The notes under the pieces are model-generated. The model was not told the DNA's origin. It ran no database searches and saw nothing but the letters and a program-made list of their open reading frames with translations. A DNA stretch of 64,000 nucleotides. Source: Rhynchopus sp. YZ270_cl-10. Taxonomy: Eukaryota; Euglenozoa; Diplonemea; Diplonemida; Diplonemidae. The position numbers and the translations under genes are program-made. The stretch is taken from the NCBI GenBank assembly GCA_964035575.1, contig OZ037874.1, positions 620,001 to 684,000 of the forward strand. The letters are read 5' to 3'. This document shows, piece by piece, positions 38,201 through 51,200 of this stretch (within the stretch, counting starts at the first letter, position 1; the number at the start of each line of letters is the position of its first letter).

Positions 38201-40487
38201 TGGGTTCTTTGCGGCGCTGGTGTGTGGAGACAGTGTGATGTACGAACGTGCCTGCACAGAGCTGCTTGCGGCTGTGAAGGCGACACGCGGCAGTGCAGGT
38301 GCAGGTGTAGTTCCAGGTGGAGATGCAAGTGTTGGTGCTGGTAGGGAGGCTGCTGTGGCAACAGGGTCGAATGCAGCAGCACTGCTGGCACGTGCACGCA
38401 TCCCTGTGACTGGGGAGGACCTGAGCGAGATCCGTGTGTCGAACTGCGACCTGCGCGGGTCTCTGTTTGTGGAGACGGCGCTGACGGGCGCTTCCTTCTC
38501 GAACTGCTGGCTGGAGCACACTGAGTTCCACACCTGCGACATGGGTGGCACGATGCTGCCTGACTGCTCCCTTAGCACACCACTTCCTGCACTGGGGCAT
38601 CGTGCCAATGATGTGGCAGTGACACCTGATGGCAGTCAAATGGTAACAGCTGACTGTGATGGCACAGTACATGTGTGGAGCATGTCTTCTGGGGAAGAAG
38701 TCATGGTCTTGGAAGGATCTTCGGAGGAGCTCTTTGGAGTTGCAGTAACACCTGACGGAACCCGCGTAGTTTCGTGCTCCGCTGACAAAACTGTGCGTGT
38801 GTGGGATATGCACACTGGGGAGGCAGTGTTCGTCTTGAAAGGCCACGAAGGTAGGGTGTGCGCGGTGGCAGTCACTCCCGACAGTTCTAAAGTTGTTTCA
38901 GCTTCTCTTGGAGACGGCATCCGTGTGTGGGATCTCTCGACGGGGATGGAAGTGCTGTCAATGCATTGGCCTGTCATTGACAGCATGGTTATTACCAAGG
39001 ATGGAAGTCAAATAGTGACATGCTCTTTTGAGCTGTGCGTATGGGATCTGGTCACGGGGGAGCAGGAGATGCAGTGGCCTTGTCGTGTCAAATTTTCGCA
39101 TGCATTGGCAGTCACTCCCGATGGATGCCATGTTATTTCATGCTTTAAGGGCGCACATCTTTGGAACCTCTCCACTGGGGCAGAGGTGATGGTGTTCCAT
39201 GCCGACGATGAGTTGACAGCAGTGGCAGTCACTCCCGATGGATGCGTGGTTGCTGGATCCGAGAGCGGCAAGGTGCACGTTTGGAGCATTTCGACTGGGA
39301 AGGAGGTGACGGTGTTGCAAGGGCATACTAATAGGGTGACGGCAGTGGCAGTGTCACCAGATCAAGGATGCCACGTGGCTTCATGCTCCGGCGACTGTAC
39401 TGTTCGAGTGTGGAACATCACGACCGGGAAGGAGACACCAGGTTTCGAAGGAGTCTCAGGCACTGTGGCAGTTGCCCCTGATGGATCTATTATTTCGTAC
39501 GGTGGCAAGAGGAGCTCCATCTGGAACGCATCCACCGGCAGGCAGACACAGGTAGTTGAAACAGGGATATGTAAACATGGTGCTGTGTCCCCAGATGGCT
39601 CTCATGTAGTTTATTGCTCTTGCGACGACGCTGGCGAAAGGAGAGCGTGTGTGTGGGACGTTGCGACAAAGAAGGTGCAGCCTTTGTGCACAGATTCCAG
39701 TGAGTTTGCGGTGTTCTTGAAACAGTGTGGAACACTGCGTTGCCTGGGAGTGTCACCCGATGCATCTCACGTGGTAAGCTGGTCAGAGTCTTCACAGGAG
39801 GAAGACACTGGCTGTGCGTCTGTGTGGAGCATGCCGACTGGGAAGAAGGTGTCAGTTTTTGCAGGAACTACTTACCATCCTAAAGGACTGGTAGTGACTC
39901 CTGATGGAATGCATGTGGTTTCGTACTATCGTAATGACTATACTGAGTACACCGTACACATGTGGAAACTTCACACTGGAGAAGAGACGATGGCGTTCAA
40001 AGGACATCAGAATTATGTCGAGGACGTCGCCGTCACTCGTGATGGATCTCGTCTTGTTTCATGCTCTGACGATAAGACTGTGCGTGTGTGGGATGTTGCC
40101 AGCGGGGAGGAGGTCTTCACCTTGAAGCATGATCGTTCCGTGTGGGGAGTGGCACTGACACCTGATGGAGCTCACGTGATGTCGTGTATGGACAATGTGA
40201 GTGTGTGGAGCATGACCACTGGTGAGAAGGTGGCAGAGATCAGCGCATATTGTTATTTGCACGGCCTTACTGTGAGCCCTGATGGGCGCGAAGTGATGGG
40301 TGCTCGCGGAGACAACACTAGTCGTGTGTGGACCATCTGCACTGGGGATGACGGCACGATTGATGGGTTGCGGCTGAAGAGAGTGATCGGTGTCCCTCCA
40401 ACAGTTCCTCGTGCATTAGGCTGTCGCAATACTGATGCTGTGGAACCTGAAGTTGCGAGGCGGATTCTTTGTGCTGGCAGGAAGTGA
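35238..40487 (+). CDS. NLR-like sensor: ankyrin + ADP-ribosyltransferase + NACHT + 14 WD40
   Basis: The best model has exons 35238-35820 and 35884-40487 (1,728 residues). The N-terminus MGSAVSKTH fits N-myristoylation (MGxxxS), implying membrane attachment. Residues 30-105 hold ankyrin-like helices (RTMLHSAVLAGDVEAVRFLV), then a disordered linker ending in poly-Asn. The second exon, numbered from 35859, contains an arginine-type ADP-ribosyltransferase: FRGI with Arg195, FTSTT with Ser218, and ExE at Glu258/Glu260, the complete R-S-E triad. A NACHT NTPase follows with Walker A GEGGSGKTS (405-413) and Walker B LVLDSLDE (Asp508). Residues near 860-900 look like pentapeptide repeats. The remainder is 14 WD40 repeats (VAVTPDG, VRVWD), enough for two seven-bladed propellers. 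By analogy with STAND proteins the propellers would sense, NACHT would switch, and the transferase would act. No ligand or target is visible. The 35859 end has no ATG nearby, which supports joining to the ankyrin exon. Confidence 0.85.
35821..35883 (+). other. Candidate 63-nt intron spanning an in-frame TGA
   Basis: Donor GGAG|GTGAAG is close to consensus, TGCTGAC (35835-35841) is a possible branch site, and acceptor CTATACAG precedes ACGAAC. Length is a multiple of three; removal gives NNSG-D-EHVRHMEAG. It deletes the only stop (TGA, 35838-35840) between the ankyrin and transferase frames, which are in the same register. The alternative is that TGA is read through as selenocysteine. Confidence 0.6.
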
Positions 40488-42212
40488 GCGCACTGTTCGT
40501 ACTTGCTCTGTGTTTGCCTCTTTTCCAAGACGAATGCAGTCTGAGTGACGAGCACGAATGGTGTTGTGCGGTGGTGCCCTCATGCCACTGCGGGTGCGTT
40601 GTGCGAGGACAGAAGATCGGCATATTCACACATCTTTTCCAAGATGTGTTGCGATTACACATGTGCTTTGACCACTTGGTTTGGGAGTATCACACACTGC
40701 CACTTCCACATCTGTACACTATTCATTTCCGACTTTGCTTTTCCCCGTAGTTTGGGGCTCTTGCTGTTTCGTTTTACCAAGGTGGAGCGTTGAGGAATTC
40801 CACACGTTGAATGATTGAGAGTTTACGCACTCTGGGGGCTCCCTAAAACATGTTAAAAAAGCGCAAAAAAGCTCAAAAAGTGTTTTTTACCATTACCAAA
40901 ACTGAGATACAAAGGGGGAAAAAATGTTTTTTCCCTGTACCAGGCCTTTTTCTAAATCGGTCCCCGTCCCCAGATTTGGAAAAATAATTTTTTTCTCCGC
41001 ACTTTTTCCCCCGCCGTCTCTACTGCGTTTTTGAGGTTCACAGGGGCTCAGAGGAGCCCGAGAAAAAATACCATGTGTCTGGATGAGACCGCTTGTGCAA
41101 AATAACCAGTTTTTGGGGGAGGGAAAAAAAAGGGGGAGGGGTGGCAGTCTGCAGACTAAGGATTGGGGGTCGGGTAAGTAAGTAATTAAATGGTAGTCTG
41201 CACGGGGTTTCGTAACAAACAATCCACGCGAAAACGGCGTGATTTGCATTTTTGAGCCAATCCCAGTCAGTGGTGGGGTCAATCTGGAAAAATGGACAAA
41301 AATTTTAATGACTTAAATTTTGGACAATATGAGTAATAGCTGAGGCCCATTTTCGGCCAAAAATTTCCTCAAAATCAGGGTTTGTAATAGTGACTTCACC
41401 TTCGGTTACCCTACAGGGGGGTGAAGGAAGGTTGTGGAAAAGGGTACTCATTTGCATTTTTGGGATCCGCCCGTGCAGTGGTGGGGTCAATCTCGAAAAT
41501 TGAACAATTTTTTGACCACTTAGATTTTGGGAAATATGAGCTCGGTCACTAATACGTGGGGCCCATTTTCAAAAAAAATCGGGTGGGTATGGTAAGTAAT
41601 TAAATGACCTTCTTAGTCTGCAGTCTGAGGGGTGCCAAAGCCAGAAAAAAAAAAAACAGTGTACAGTGTACACTGGAAACTGGATGCCGAGCGGTTTCAA
41701 GTCAAATTCTTTTTTGTCTAGTTTCTTAATACACTACGTGGTAGGGAAAAAAAAACTGGCCATATTTTTTTTTCTCTTATCCGACGTTGCTCTCCTCATC
41801 TCCCTTCTCCTGCCTCCCCCCCTCGCCCCCTTTTCAAAACCCCACCCTCCAGAAAGCCATACCAACCTCCTCATTGCCCATGGCGCTGCACATCTCTTGC
41901 TGCATTCTACCGCGCACTTCTTCTTCTCGCTATTCGGTCGATATTTATACCAGCTGATTCTGCAGTTTCTTTTTTTTGCCTCCCCCACAGCGAGCCTGCG
42001 TTCCTTATTATTTTGTTTTTTTGCATTTTTTGTTATTTTGAGGTCCTACTAAATACCGTTTTTTTTTGTGTGGTCTGTTCTGCTTCTCTTTTTGGTTAGC
42101 GTCTTCTCCTATCCTACTTTGTAGACCATTTTTTTTGTGCCTTTTTATAAGGTTTAGTGACATCACGTTGGCTACCTTTTGTACTGTTTGCACATTTCTG
42201 TAGGTTATTGTG
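40488..42212. other. Intergenic with a repeat B doublet
   Basis: Two repeat B copies (41232-41300, 41450-41520) lie in a direct duplication: GGTAAGTAATTAAATG at 41173 and 41590, and CAGTGGTGGGGTCAATCT followed by AATATGAG and GGCCCATTTTC in both. TCTTTTCCAAGA occurs at 40520 and 40636. No gene is supported; a pyrimidine-rich stretch leads to TTTCTGTAG at 42203, just before the next start. Confidence 0.6.
41232..41575 (+). repeat. Repeat B, tandem copies 2 and 3
   Basis: TTTGCATTTTTGAGCCAATC and TTTGCATTTTTGGGATCCGC each lead to CAGTGGTGGGGTCAATCT, a GGACAAAAA or GAACAATTTTT tract, and AATATGAG. Both resemble 14494-14570. Confidence 0.75.
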
Positions 42213-45200
42213 ATGCAGATGATGCGATGTGGAGTGTCTGGTAAACTGCCATTTTTTGCGTTGATATTGTTATCTGTCCAGACAGTGGACACATCAACAA
42301 CGCAGACCACTAGCAGGACCCTCTCCCTGCCGACAGGGTCCACTACGCTGAGTAGAAGTATCTCTCTTTCGCTGTCCTCCTCTGATACAATGAGCGTGTC
42401 TGAGACGATGTCGCTGTCGTTGCCTACAGAATCGCTTTCTTTATCGCTTCCTAGCGAGACAGAGTCGGGATCGATGACGCTGCCGACGGCATCACTGTCT
42501 ATCTCGTTGCCGAGTGGAACAGTTTCGTATTCGGGGAGTAGGTCTAGAAGTTTATCTTTGGGGACAGAAACGGAGTCGTTTTCGAGGACAGGAACGTATC
42601 AATCGGTGTCGCAAAGCCGTAGTGTGTCAGGGACATTGTCTTTGCCAACAGAGTCGAGATCGATGTCGCTGCCGACAGAGACCACTTCGGTGACGCTTCC
42701 GACCATGACAGTGTCGCAGTCACGGAGTGTCTCGCAAAGTGCGTCATTGCTCTCATATAACAACGATAGCGTTGTGGTTGCCCCTGCAGTGCTGTATGAA
42801 GGGGAGGAGTTCCGGGTGCGCATCGAAACAACCCTTCAAGGGGAGAAAACCTCCTATCGGCGACTCCTAAACACATCGAGGAGGGGCGAGTTTGAGATTG
42901 GCCTGTATGAATGGAATGCAGAGGGTGGATGCAACGAAACGGGACCTACAGGGAGACAGCTCGCAGTGCGAACCGAATACGGTGTTTCTGATGCAGACTC
43001 GAAGGATCATTTTGTTTCGGCGGCGTACGCAACGTTTGTCGCACCGTCGGCACAGATTCGCTTTGTGATATGCTATAGACTAACGTTAGACACTACTCTT
43101 TTTGAAGCCTCCGCGCATTCCGGTTTAAATCGTTGGAAGCTCGCAGTCTCAGGGACATCCCCTTTTCAAGCAAAGCCCTCCCTTCTATGGTACTACTTAC
43201 CGGACCCCAGTGTCGGGCAGTATGCGATTATCCAGATCCTCTCAAACCAAAATGGGAATTTTAGCTACTCCCCTTCAAACTGTGGGCACAATGCGTTGTT
43301 CTGCAGTGGTGACAGTTTAAAGATTGTTCCCAAAGGCAGTCCGTGTACGTATGATTATCAAGGTGGGTTGGTGTATTACGGCAGCAACACTGTTGATGTA
43401 GATGGAGCTTGGACAGAGACTGGTGTACCTGGCCTCTTCGAAGGGGCTACTGCAGGGGGTGCTGGCGTCTTTGGAACAGAATATGCGAACCCTCTTGTGG
43501 ACACATGGTCTGCAGGGGGGAGCTACCTGCAGAATGCCAGTGTGCACGTCTACGTGCGTCTTCCGCAGGCTGTAGGTGCGTATGAGGTCTGTTTTTCTTC
43601 TAAGGAGGAGCGCGCGAGGAGGGCAAACAGCACAATGACACAGCCAGTCTGGAGGAAGCTATACCGCTGTACAGTGTCCACTGCTTGCACCGCAAATTCG
43701 ATGGGTCTGCACTTTGATGCTTCAGCAGAAGTGGTTGGGTGGACAATGGTTGATTTGGCCCCGGGTACGTGGGGTGATGTGGTCTTTGATGATGGTGGTG
43801 CAGGGCAGCTCAGCAATCTTCCTGGTTCCGAAGAGGGTGCAGGGGCGAGCTACTGGGCGCCGTCTGGTGGAGATGTCTTTCGGATAGTGCCTGCAGCGTT
43901 ACTGGGGGAGGTGCAAATGGCAGGGAGGGCGCACGCCTTGCACAGTGAGGTGAAGGCGGGGTCGTTCCCCATGGTGGGGTGCTGGTCGCGAGGGTTGGAC
44001 GTACCACAGCAGGTTGATGACCATGGTGGGTTTGCGGACCGAGATATGCAGTTTCCAATCGGCTCACGCGATCTTAGTGGCGACCCAACGGATCCTCACG
44101 CAGCGCACGATGCTTTCGGTGTGCGTATCACCGCATCGACGCTGTACGTCCCAACTGCCGATACGTGGCATGTATGCTATCGACGGACCTGCAATCATCT
44201 CTCCTCCTCCTCCTCCTCCTCGACCTGCACAAAGCACTCCGGCATGCGTGTCCTCCCCTTCCACAGGGCAGGTCATGGTGCGCTACCTGCACGCTGGCAT
44301 CACCTCACCGATGAGCACCTCACCACAACACATCTCTTGGTGCCTGGGGTCTACGGGAACACGCCACCACCACTGACATGGTACATGAACGACACCCGCT
44401 CTGCAACCTGGGGGCCATTCGTCGTGGAGGTGCAGAACGCGACAAAATGGACGCACAGCGCCAACCACACCGCCACCGTCACACTCACTGCGAACACTTC
44501 AGCGATGTCAATGGGAGTGGACACCCGGAAATGGAATTATCAGCGGAGCTACACCACCGACGTTGTTGGGGACACAGTGGGCAGCATCTTACGTTTGGTC
44601 AGACTAGGAAAGCCATGCGACTCCAATGGGTTTCACGATGCGGCCGCAGAGAGCAGAGATGGGGGTATGGTGGAATGCGACCACACCGGAGCCTCTGACG
44701 ACAAGGTGCTGTGTGCAGGGTCCGCTTCCGACCAGGCCTCGGTCACGAACGCGGCATATTACATCACCGTCCCGGACGTTGCGAGCTACGCCGTTTGCCA
44801 TAGAAACCGTTTCTTCAATTGGGTCGTGCTGTTCCCATCGGCATCGGATACTACATACTTCAGACCAACCACATCAGCGCTTTCAACCCTCTCATTAGCA
44901 GCAACAGAAACACGAGCCAAAATGGAAGCGTTATTCCTCATATCAGACACAGCAATGTCACTTCAGGTAGGACCAAGGACTGTTTGCACCAAAGAGGCCT
45001 GTCCAGCATCTGCAGATATCCTTCGTCTTGTACCGATGGACGCACGATGCGATATAAATCCGTACAACTGGAATAATGGCGACCTCGTGGATTCACATCT
45101 ATCGTTGATCTGCAATGTAACTGGATCGGGTTCGCCAATGCAGTCTGGTTTGTATTATGACCCAAATTCGGTTCGATCTTGCGCTCTAGCCGAGCCTACT

Positions 45201-48200
45201 CAGGCGATGTGTCAGAACAGTCCCTGCAATGCAACAAATTCACACCTGACAGCACTGACCGCAAACACACCAGACATCTATGACGACATTGTCCCGCATG
45301 ACCACAGCTCCTCCGGGCATTCTACCACTGCCGCTGTGGTTATACTTCCGCACAGTGGTGTCTACAAAATCTGCTTCAAACAGGCGGGCCTCAACTGGGC
45401 CGTTTTCAATGAGACCTGGCATATTACTCCTGCACCACCCATGACAGTTTCGCCACAACACGAAATCCTTCTTGGTGGGGAGATGAAACTGTTCCATCTG
45501 CATACCAGCATCTTGCCGGTTGGTGTCAACGGGAGTGTGGTGTTCTTCGCGAAGCTGGTATTCTTTGGGGAAGAGCAGAATCGGCTTTGCATGAACCAGG
45601 CCGGAAGCACAGAGGGGGCAGTCTACTCATCTGCGACCACCCAATTCATTCAGGTCGGCGCAGACCAGCTGGACTTCCATCTGACAATCCCGCACACTCC
45701 AGGCAAATATATTCTGTGCATCCAGCTTCGCACCTCCTCTGACCACGCCATGTCTTGGTGGCGCCCCAACAGCGCCACCGCAAACACCCACGACTACACC
45801 GTCTCAGACAACGGCGCACGGTGGTACACCCCTACTGGAATGCAACCCACTAACCAAGGGCTTTCCACGATACGCTTTGTTTACCAATCTACCCATCAAG
45901 GGGTTTCGAGACAGAGCTTCGCACCAGGAAATGATAAGGCAAAGATTGTGCACATTACGTCAGCCTGCCACGATACTAACGCTTCCCTTTGGGGGGCGTC
46001 GGAGCATATTACAACAGAGTCTTCGAGAGGTGAGGTTCTGGGTCCGACAAATGGGTTTAATGTGGCTGAGTTGCGGGTAGTTCTTCCTGAAACATCTGGG
46101 GATGTTGTGATGCATTATAAAGTATGTCTGAAGGCAGCGTTTGGCGCGAACGAACCACGTTGGGTGGAGGTACAACAAGCGGAAGGGGTTGCAGGGCAAC
46201 ACCGTGTTACCACAGCTTCAGGAGAGTCTGGGTTTGTCACCCAACCAGGTCTGGTTACGTCGTGGTCCCTCAACACAGCGCTTCACCCTGCAACATCACT
46301 CTTCTCCCCTGCAACCTTTACCACCGCGCTGGGCGGCACCTCCACACAGTTTGTCACCACCGAATCTACAGACGGCTTCCTTTTCCACACCTCAGACGAA
46401 ACAGCAGTGTCATCACAAAGCACGTTCAAGCTAATTCTGTTAAGCGCACCAACACAGTACCTACCACAAGACCCACTTACCGAAGCCGAATGGGGTGTCA
46501 TATCGGGGTGGAACAATGTGTCTGCAGACTGTCTCTCTCCTGGGAGCGGAGGGGGGGAAGTGGAGGGTTCGTACCCGCACCTAGGGAATGTATCTAATGG
46601 GGCAATCCCCGCGAGATTTCAAATTCCGACAAAACCAGGGAAATATCTCGTGTGCTACCGAAGGTCGGTAGACCATCCTTGGTTGCAACTTTCGCAGGGA
46701 AACCGATTTCTTTATGTTCATCCGACGTTTCTTGAGGCCAGGGTCGATGCTTCGACAAAACTCTCTATATTCGACCTTCGTACGATGGACAGTACCTCTG
46801 GGTCAGACACAATGCGTATCTCAGTAGCGTCGTGGTGTGATTCCAGCTCAAACTGCACAAACGGAACGAATTTCAATACCGATTTAGTCGCCATCGTAAA
46901 CGAGACCGATCTCTGCCCGAACCCACAGAATAATTCTTTGTGGTTCCCTTTGACTCAAATCTCTAATGAGTCCACAACGGTGACAGACACATCGTTTTCA
47001 CTCCCTCCAACAGGGAAATACAAACTCTGTGTATTCAAAGTCAAAGAATCGCCTTTTTCTGCGCAAATTACCAAAAAGGGGTTGGTGTATCAGATTCCTG
47101 TTGAAAGCTGTGGTGGGTGGATGGATCTTTGGAATTCTAGGGGTGGTGTATCTCCGGTACGATTGAAGGTAGTTGCCTCAGGGATGTGGTTTAACAGTAC
47201 AGTTAGGTTTGCGGAGTACACTTCTGCGGCGGAGCTGCAAAGCCACTACGGTGCGGTGCAGCACCCTGCCATCACCGATCCAGCAACCGGAATGGTATCC
47301 CGAACGCCTCTCATTGCGTCGGGCACCGTTGTGTCATACAATGTATCCCTGCAAGCGCAAGATGGAGAAGTGCCATGTGGTTCCTACGTCATCGAGGTGG
47401 AACGATGTGCGCAAGCATCTGCCTTTGCGGATCTAGGGTGTACAGCGACATATCCCACTACCGTAGCTGGACCCTTTGCGATATGGGGTTTACATGGTGC
47501 GTGCCCTCAGAGCAAAGCGATGCAGTACGGTTGGGAACGCAATGGGTTGCAACAGATCACCCAAGATGGGCGGGTCCAATTTTCCCTGCAGTTCCGCTCC
47601 TCCTGTCCTGAAGGGTATTTTGGGTGTGGTCTTAGGTTTAAAGCGACGACACCTACCGGAGAGCAGCTCTTCTCTCCATCACAATGGGTGAACGTTCTGC
47701 GGCAGGCCCCAGACAGTATTTCTTTTGACAAAGCTACAGAATTTCATACAAAGCAATGTCTCCATGGGGCGCCCTGCACCCTCGTCATCCATGCTCTCCG
47801 AAACGGCAGCCGTGAGTATGCGCCAAACGGAACCATCTCGGTTCGCTACTCGCAAGAGGACTATCCAGACCACCCACCGTTGCTGCTGCCGTCGCAGATT
47901 GGCACCCTTTTTGGCAACACCCTAGGGGCACCGCTTCCCCTTCAAAAGGGTTCCTGGGGTGCTGGTGGCGAAGTGACCCTCAAATTTGTCCCAATTCTCC
48001 AGAACGGCCACCGCAGTGCGGTTGCATTTCTGAATGCAACCTATGGGGAAGGGTTGTGGACACGGTTTGCGGTGGAAGTTACCCGACAAATTCTTCAAGA
48101 GATCACACCACTTCGAATTGATCCGTGGGATGTACAAAGTGGGGTATCTGGGAGAACACCTTCCCCAGCGTTTCTTGCGGAGAGCAGGGGGGCGTCTTTG

Positions 48201-51200
48201 GTGGCATCTCCTGGTGCATATCTGGAGGCGTTGGTTCCGTATCGAATGGTGTATCGTCCATTTGACGTATTTGGGGTGGTGTTGCCTGAAGTGAAGGATG
48301 CGTTGTACGGCTGGGTCGTAACAGCGACAGTTCTATCCTCAGAGAATAAGGTGCTGAGACATAACGCAGAGGAATCGTTTGTAACAATCCCGGAGGTCTT
48401 AGCAGCAGCAGAACTGAAGGAGTCTGTTGGGAGCACCTTTGCAGTGATATTCCGGGTTTACGTTGTGGACAATGCGTGCTCACGGTTTGGCGGGGGTTGT
48501 ACGCTTGCGTTTTCATTTTCAGATGGAACCTCTCTTACTTCAATCAATGTGGTGACACCCATTAGGGTTCCAGCTAGCACCATTGAGGTGACACCTTCAA
48601 CACTCTCCGGGACAATGTCTGAGGGGATTTTGATAACAGCACGGCCTGGGTCATACATTGCGGGGCCTACAAAGGTTCGCTTTGTATACGATGAATTTCA
48701 TTATGGTGAGGTCTTTGCGTTGTCTGAAGGAGGGGTCGGGGTGGTCCAGCCAGACAGAACTAATAGCGCATATGGGTGTGCCTATTCCCATCTTATCAAC
48801 GGAAGCAAACAGTGTTATGTCACCACATACCCGACACAACACCTTTCGCAAGGCTGGGGTGCGCAGTGGACCCTCCGCACGACAACACCTTGCAATCGAT
48901 GTGTCTTCACCTTCCATACAACGTGGGGTGCAGGGCCGGATTCCGAATATAAAGCAGATGGGTCGCAACGTGGGGTGGCAACTCTTACGTGGATTGAGGA
49001 GGAGATGACGATGGAATGCAACGATGGCGAAGCGTTTGTCCAAGAAGGGGTATCCCCTGGGGTTTCATTGAACGTAACGGCGATGGTAGTGGGGGCAAAT
49101 GTCAGTGCAGGGTACGCACGGTGGTGGGTTGTGCCGTCCTCAACAGTTGCTGCGTATCCTCTTATAGGGAGGTCAATGCAAATGGTAGCAGGGGTATCAC
49201 AGTTTGACCTGCGTTTTGGGAATAAAACCGTTTTACCAATAGGTTCAGTGAAGGTGCCGGTTTTGTTTACTGCGGTTGGCATGCGGTATCGGAGTGGGGT
49301 GGAATACCCTTCTGGACATCGTCCTTCAGGTACACAAATCTATAACTGCACCTCAGTGGTAATGTTGACACAGCGTGCTGCAGTGCGTACAGCGGCGCCG
49401 TTGATGGCAACAACGCGAATCGATCTTCTCTCTGTGTCTGGTGGGGTCGTACCGTTGTGTGCATCAGAGGCTGAGGGTGTGTGTCAAGACTATACGGCAA
49501 CAGTAGGCGAGTTTACTTCAGGGGTGACAATGGCAGTGCGTTTTGTGAATGAGATTGGTGATGTGATGGTGGTGGATTCAACAAAAAGGAATGTAACGGT
49601 AATGCAGGATGGTGGCGTCCGGTCAACCCAAGGTGCACCCACCTGGACTCCCTCCGGAAGCAGCGCGATCGTTCTCGACTCTGTGTACAACCCAGAACCT
49701 TTCGACACCGTCGCACCCCACCACTACACCTACGGAAACCTGACGCTCACTGCAACCCGTACAGACCCTTCTGCTTCCGGGTCGGTCACATTGAAATATT
49801 TTGCCTTGGGGACTCCTTGTAGGAAGGCCGTGTTCAAGGTGTGTGCCTCAGTGTGGGATGGGGTAGACGAAGTGGTCGATGATGCATTGTGTGTACAGAT
49901 CCGTCTCTGGGTGAGGCCCGACAGCCAGGCCCTCATGCCGGTATACATCGCTACACCGAATGCAAGCAGCTTTGTGCACGGCAGCTCTGCCACCTGCGGG
50001 GGTGCAGAGGTGGCGACCTTCTCCGTGGCACCTTATTACACATACCTAGGAGACCGCTACTGGGCGTACGAAACGCAGGTAGTCTTCACCCTCTCTGCGT
50101 CGAACCAGCATTTTGTACGCGAAGGTCTCACAGCGGCCCTACCTCTCGCAACACAGAACAACTCTGTACCACTTAATATGATTAATCACACCGTCACCGA
50201 TGGAATCATGACAACGTTTGCTGTGTTCGGCCGCGATGTTCTGCCGTCCACAACAATCAAAACAGCGATTCTGTCTGGTGGCTCTGTGCACACTTCCGAA
50301 GCTTATTCGTGGATACCCCTTCCAGAGATCGTTTCAAAATGGGAAGTGAACACAACAGTCACCCTGGATGATAATTGCCCAACCAAACGCCGCCTACAAA
50401 CCTCAACACAAAACTACCGAACCTACGGACCCGGTGTGCCTGGGGAAGGGTGGGGGTATGCGTCGGGCGCTGTGGTGGGGGTTCCTTTCCCGATCCAAAC
50501 CGTTGTGCGGACGGCAAATGGGGAACGTGCATGGTCATTTCCTAGAGGCACCTTGGTTCGCGTGACCAAGCGGAGCTGGACTGCCTGCAACAATGGTGGC
50601 ACCTTGAAGGTATACGACCTGGCGCCACCTCATCCAACCGAAGCACCTACCCTGCTTGACGGCACCCTCACTCCAGCCACATGGATTGAATCCCCCTCTG
50701 CCACAGTACCAACCCGCGGTGGTGTTGCCATCCCTTGGAACGTTCTCTCAGCTGAATGCGAGGCATGCACCCTGCAGCTTGACCTATGCTATTCCAGCAA
50801 TTCGACTACGTGCCACGAGGTGGCGGACGCAGCACCTATCTTCGCAGATCGCAGGAAGCTGACTAAACCATTTCGTGTAGACGCACCGAGGATGGATGTG
50901 ATGGAGGTGCACACACAGAAGGTACCGCCTCGCGTATCTCGTGTAGGGGAAGTCTTTGAGGTGAGTGTAGGGAATGTACAACGCTTTGCGGGTGTCTGGG
51001 CAATGAACGAAGTTGCCACCATCCACGCATGGACACAGATGGTCTGGGTGCGTTCGGTGTGGGTCAATGCAGCAGCCGCCACCTCCCTGCAGCTCCACTA
51101 CGGCCATGGCGGCTTCCTCCACGAGGCTGTCTCGCGCACCCAACGCACACCCTGCGACCTCACCCCAGCGGAATTCCGCTCCGGCACACAACGCACCCCG

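Noticed and set aside
40488-40800. SECIS element for selenocysteine insertion
   Set aside because: A GTGAC and several GA-rich stretches exist, but I could not build the required quartet, helix and apical loop by eye.
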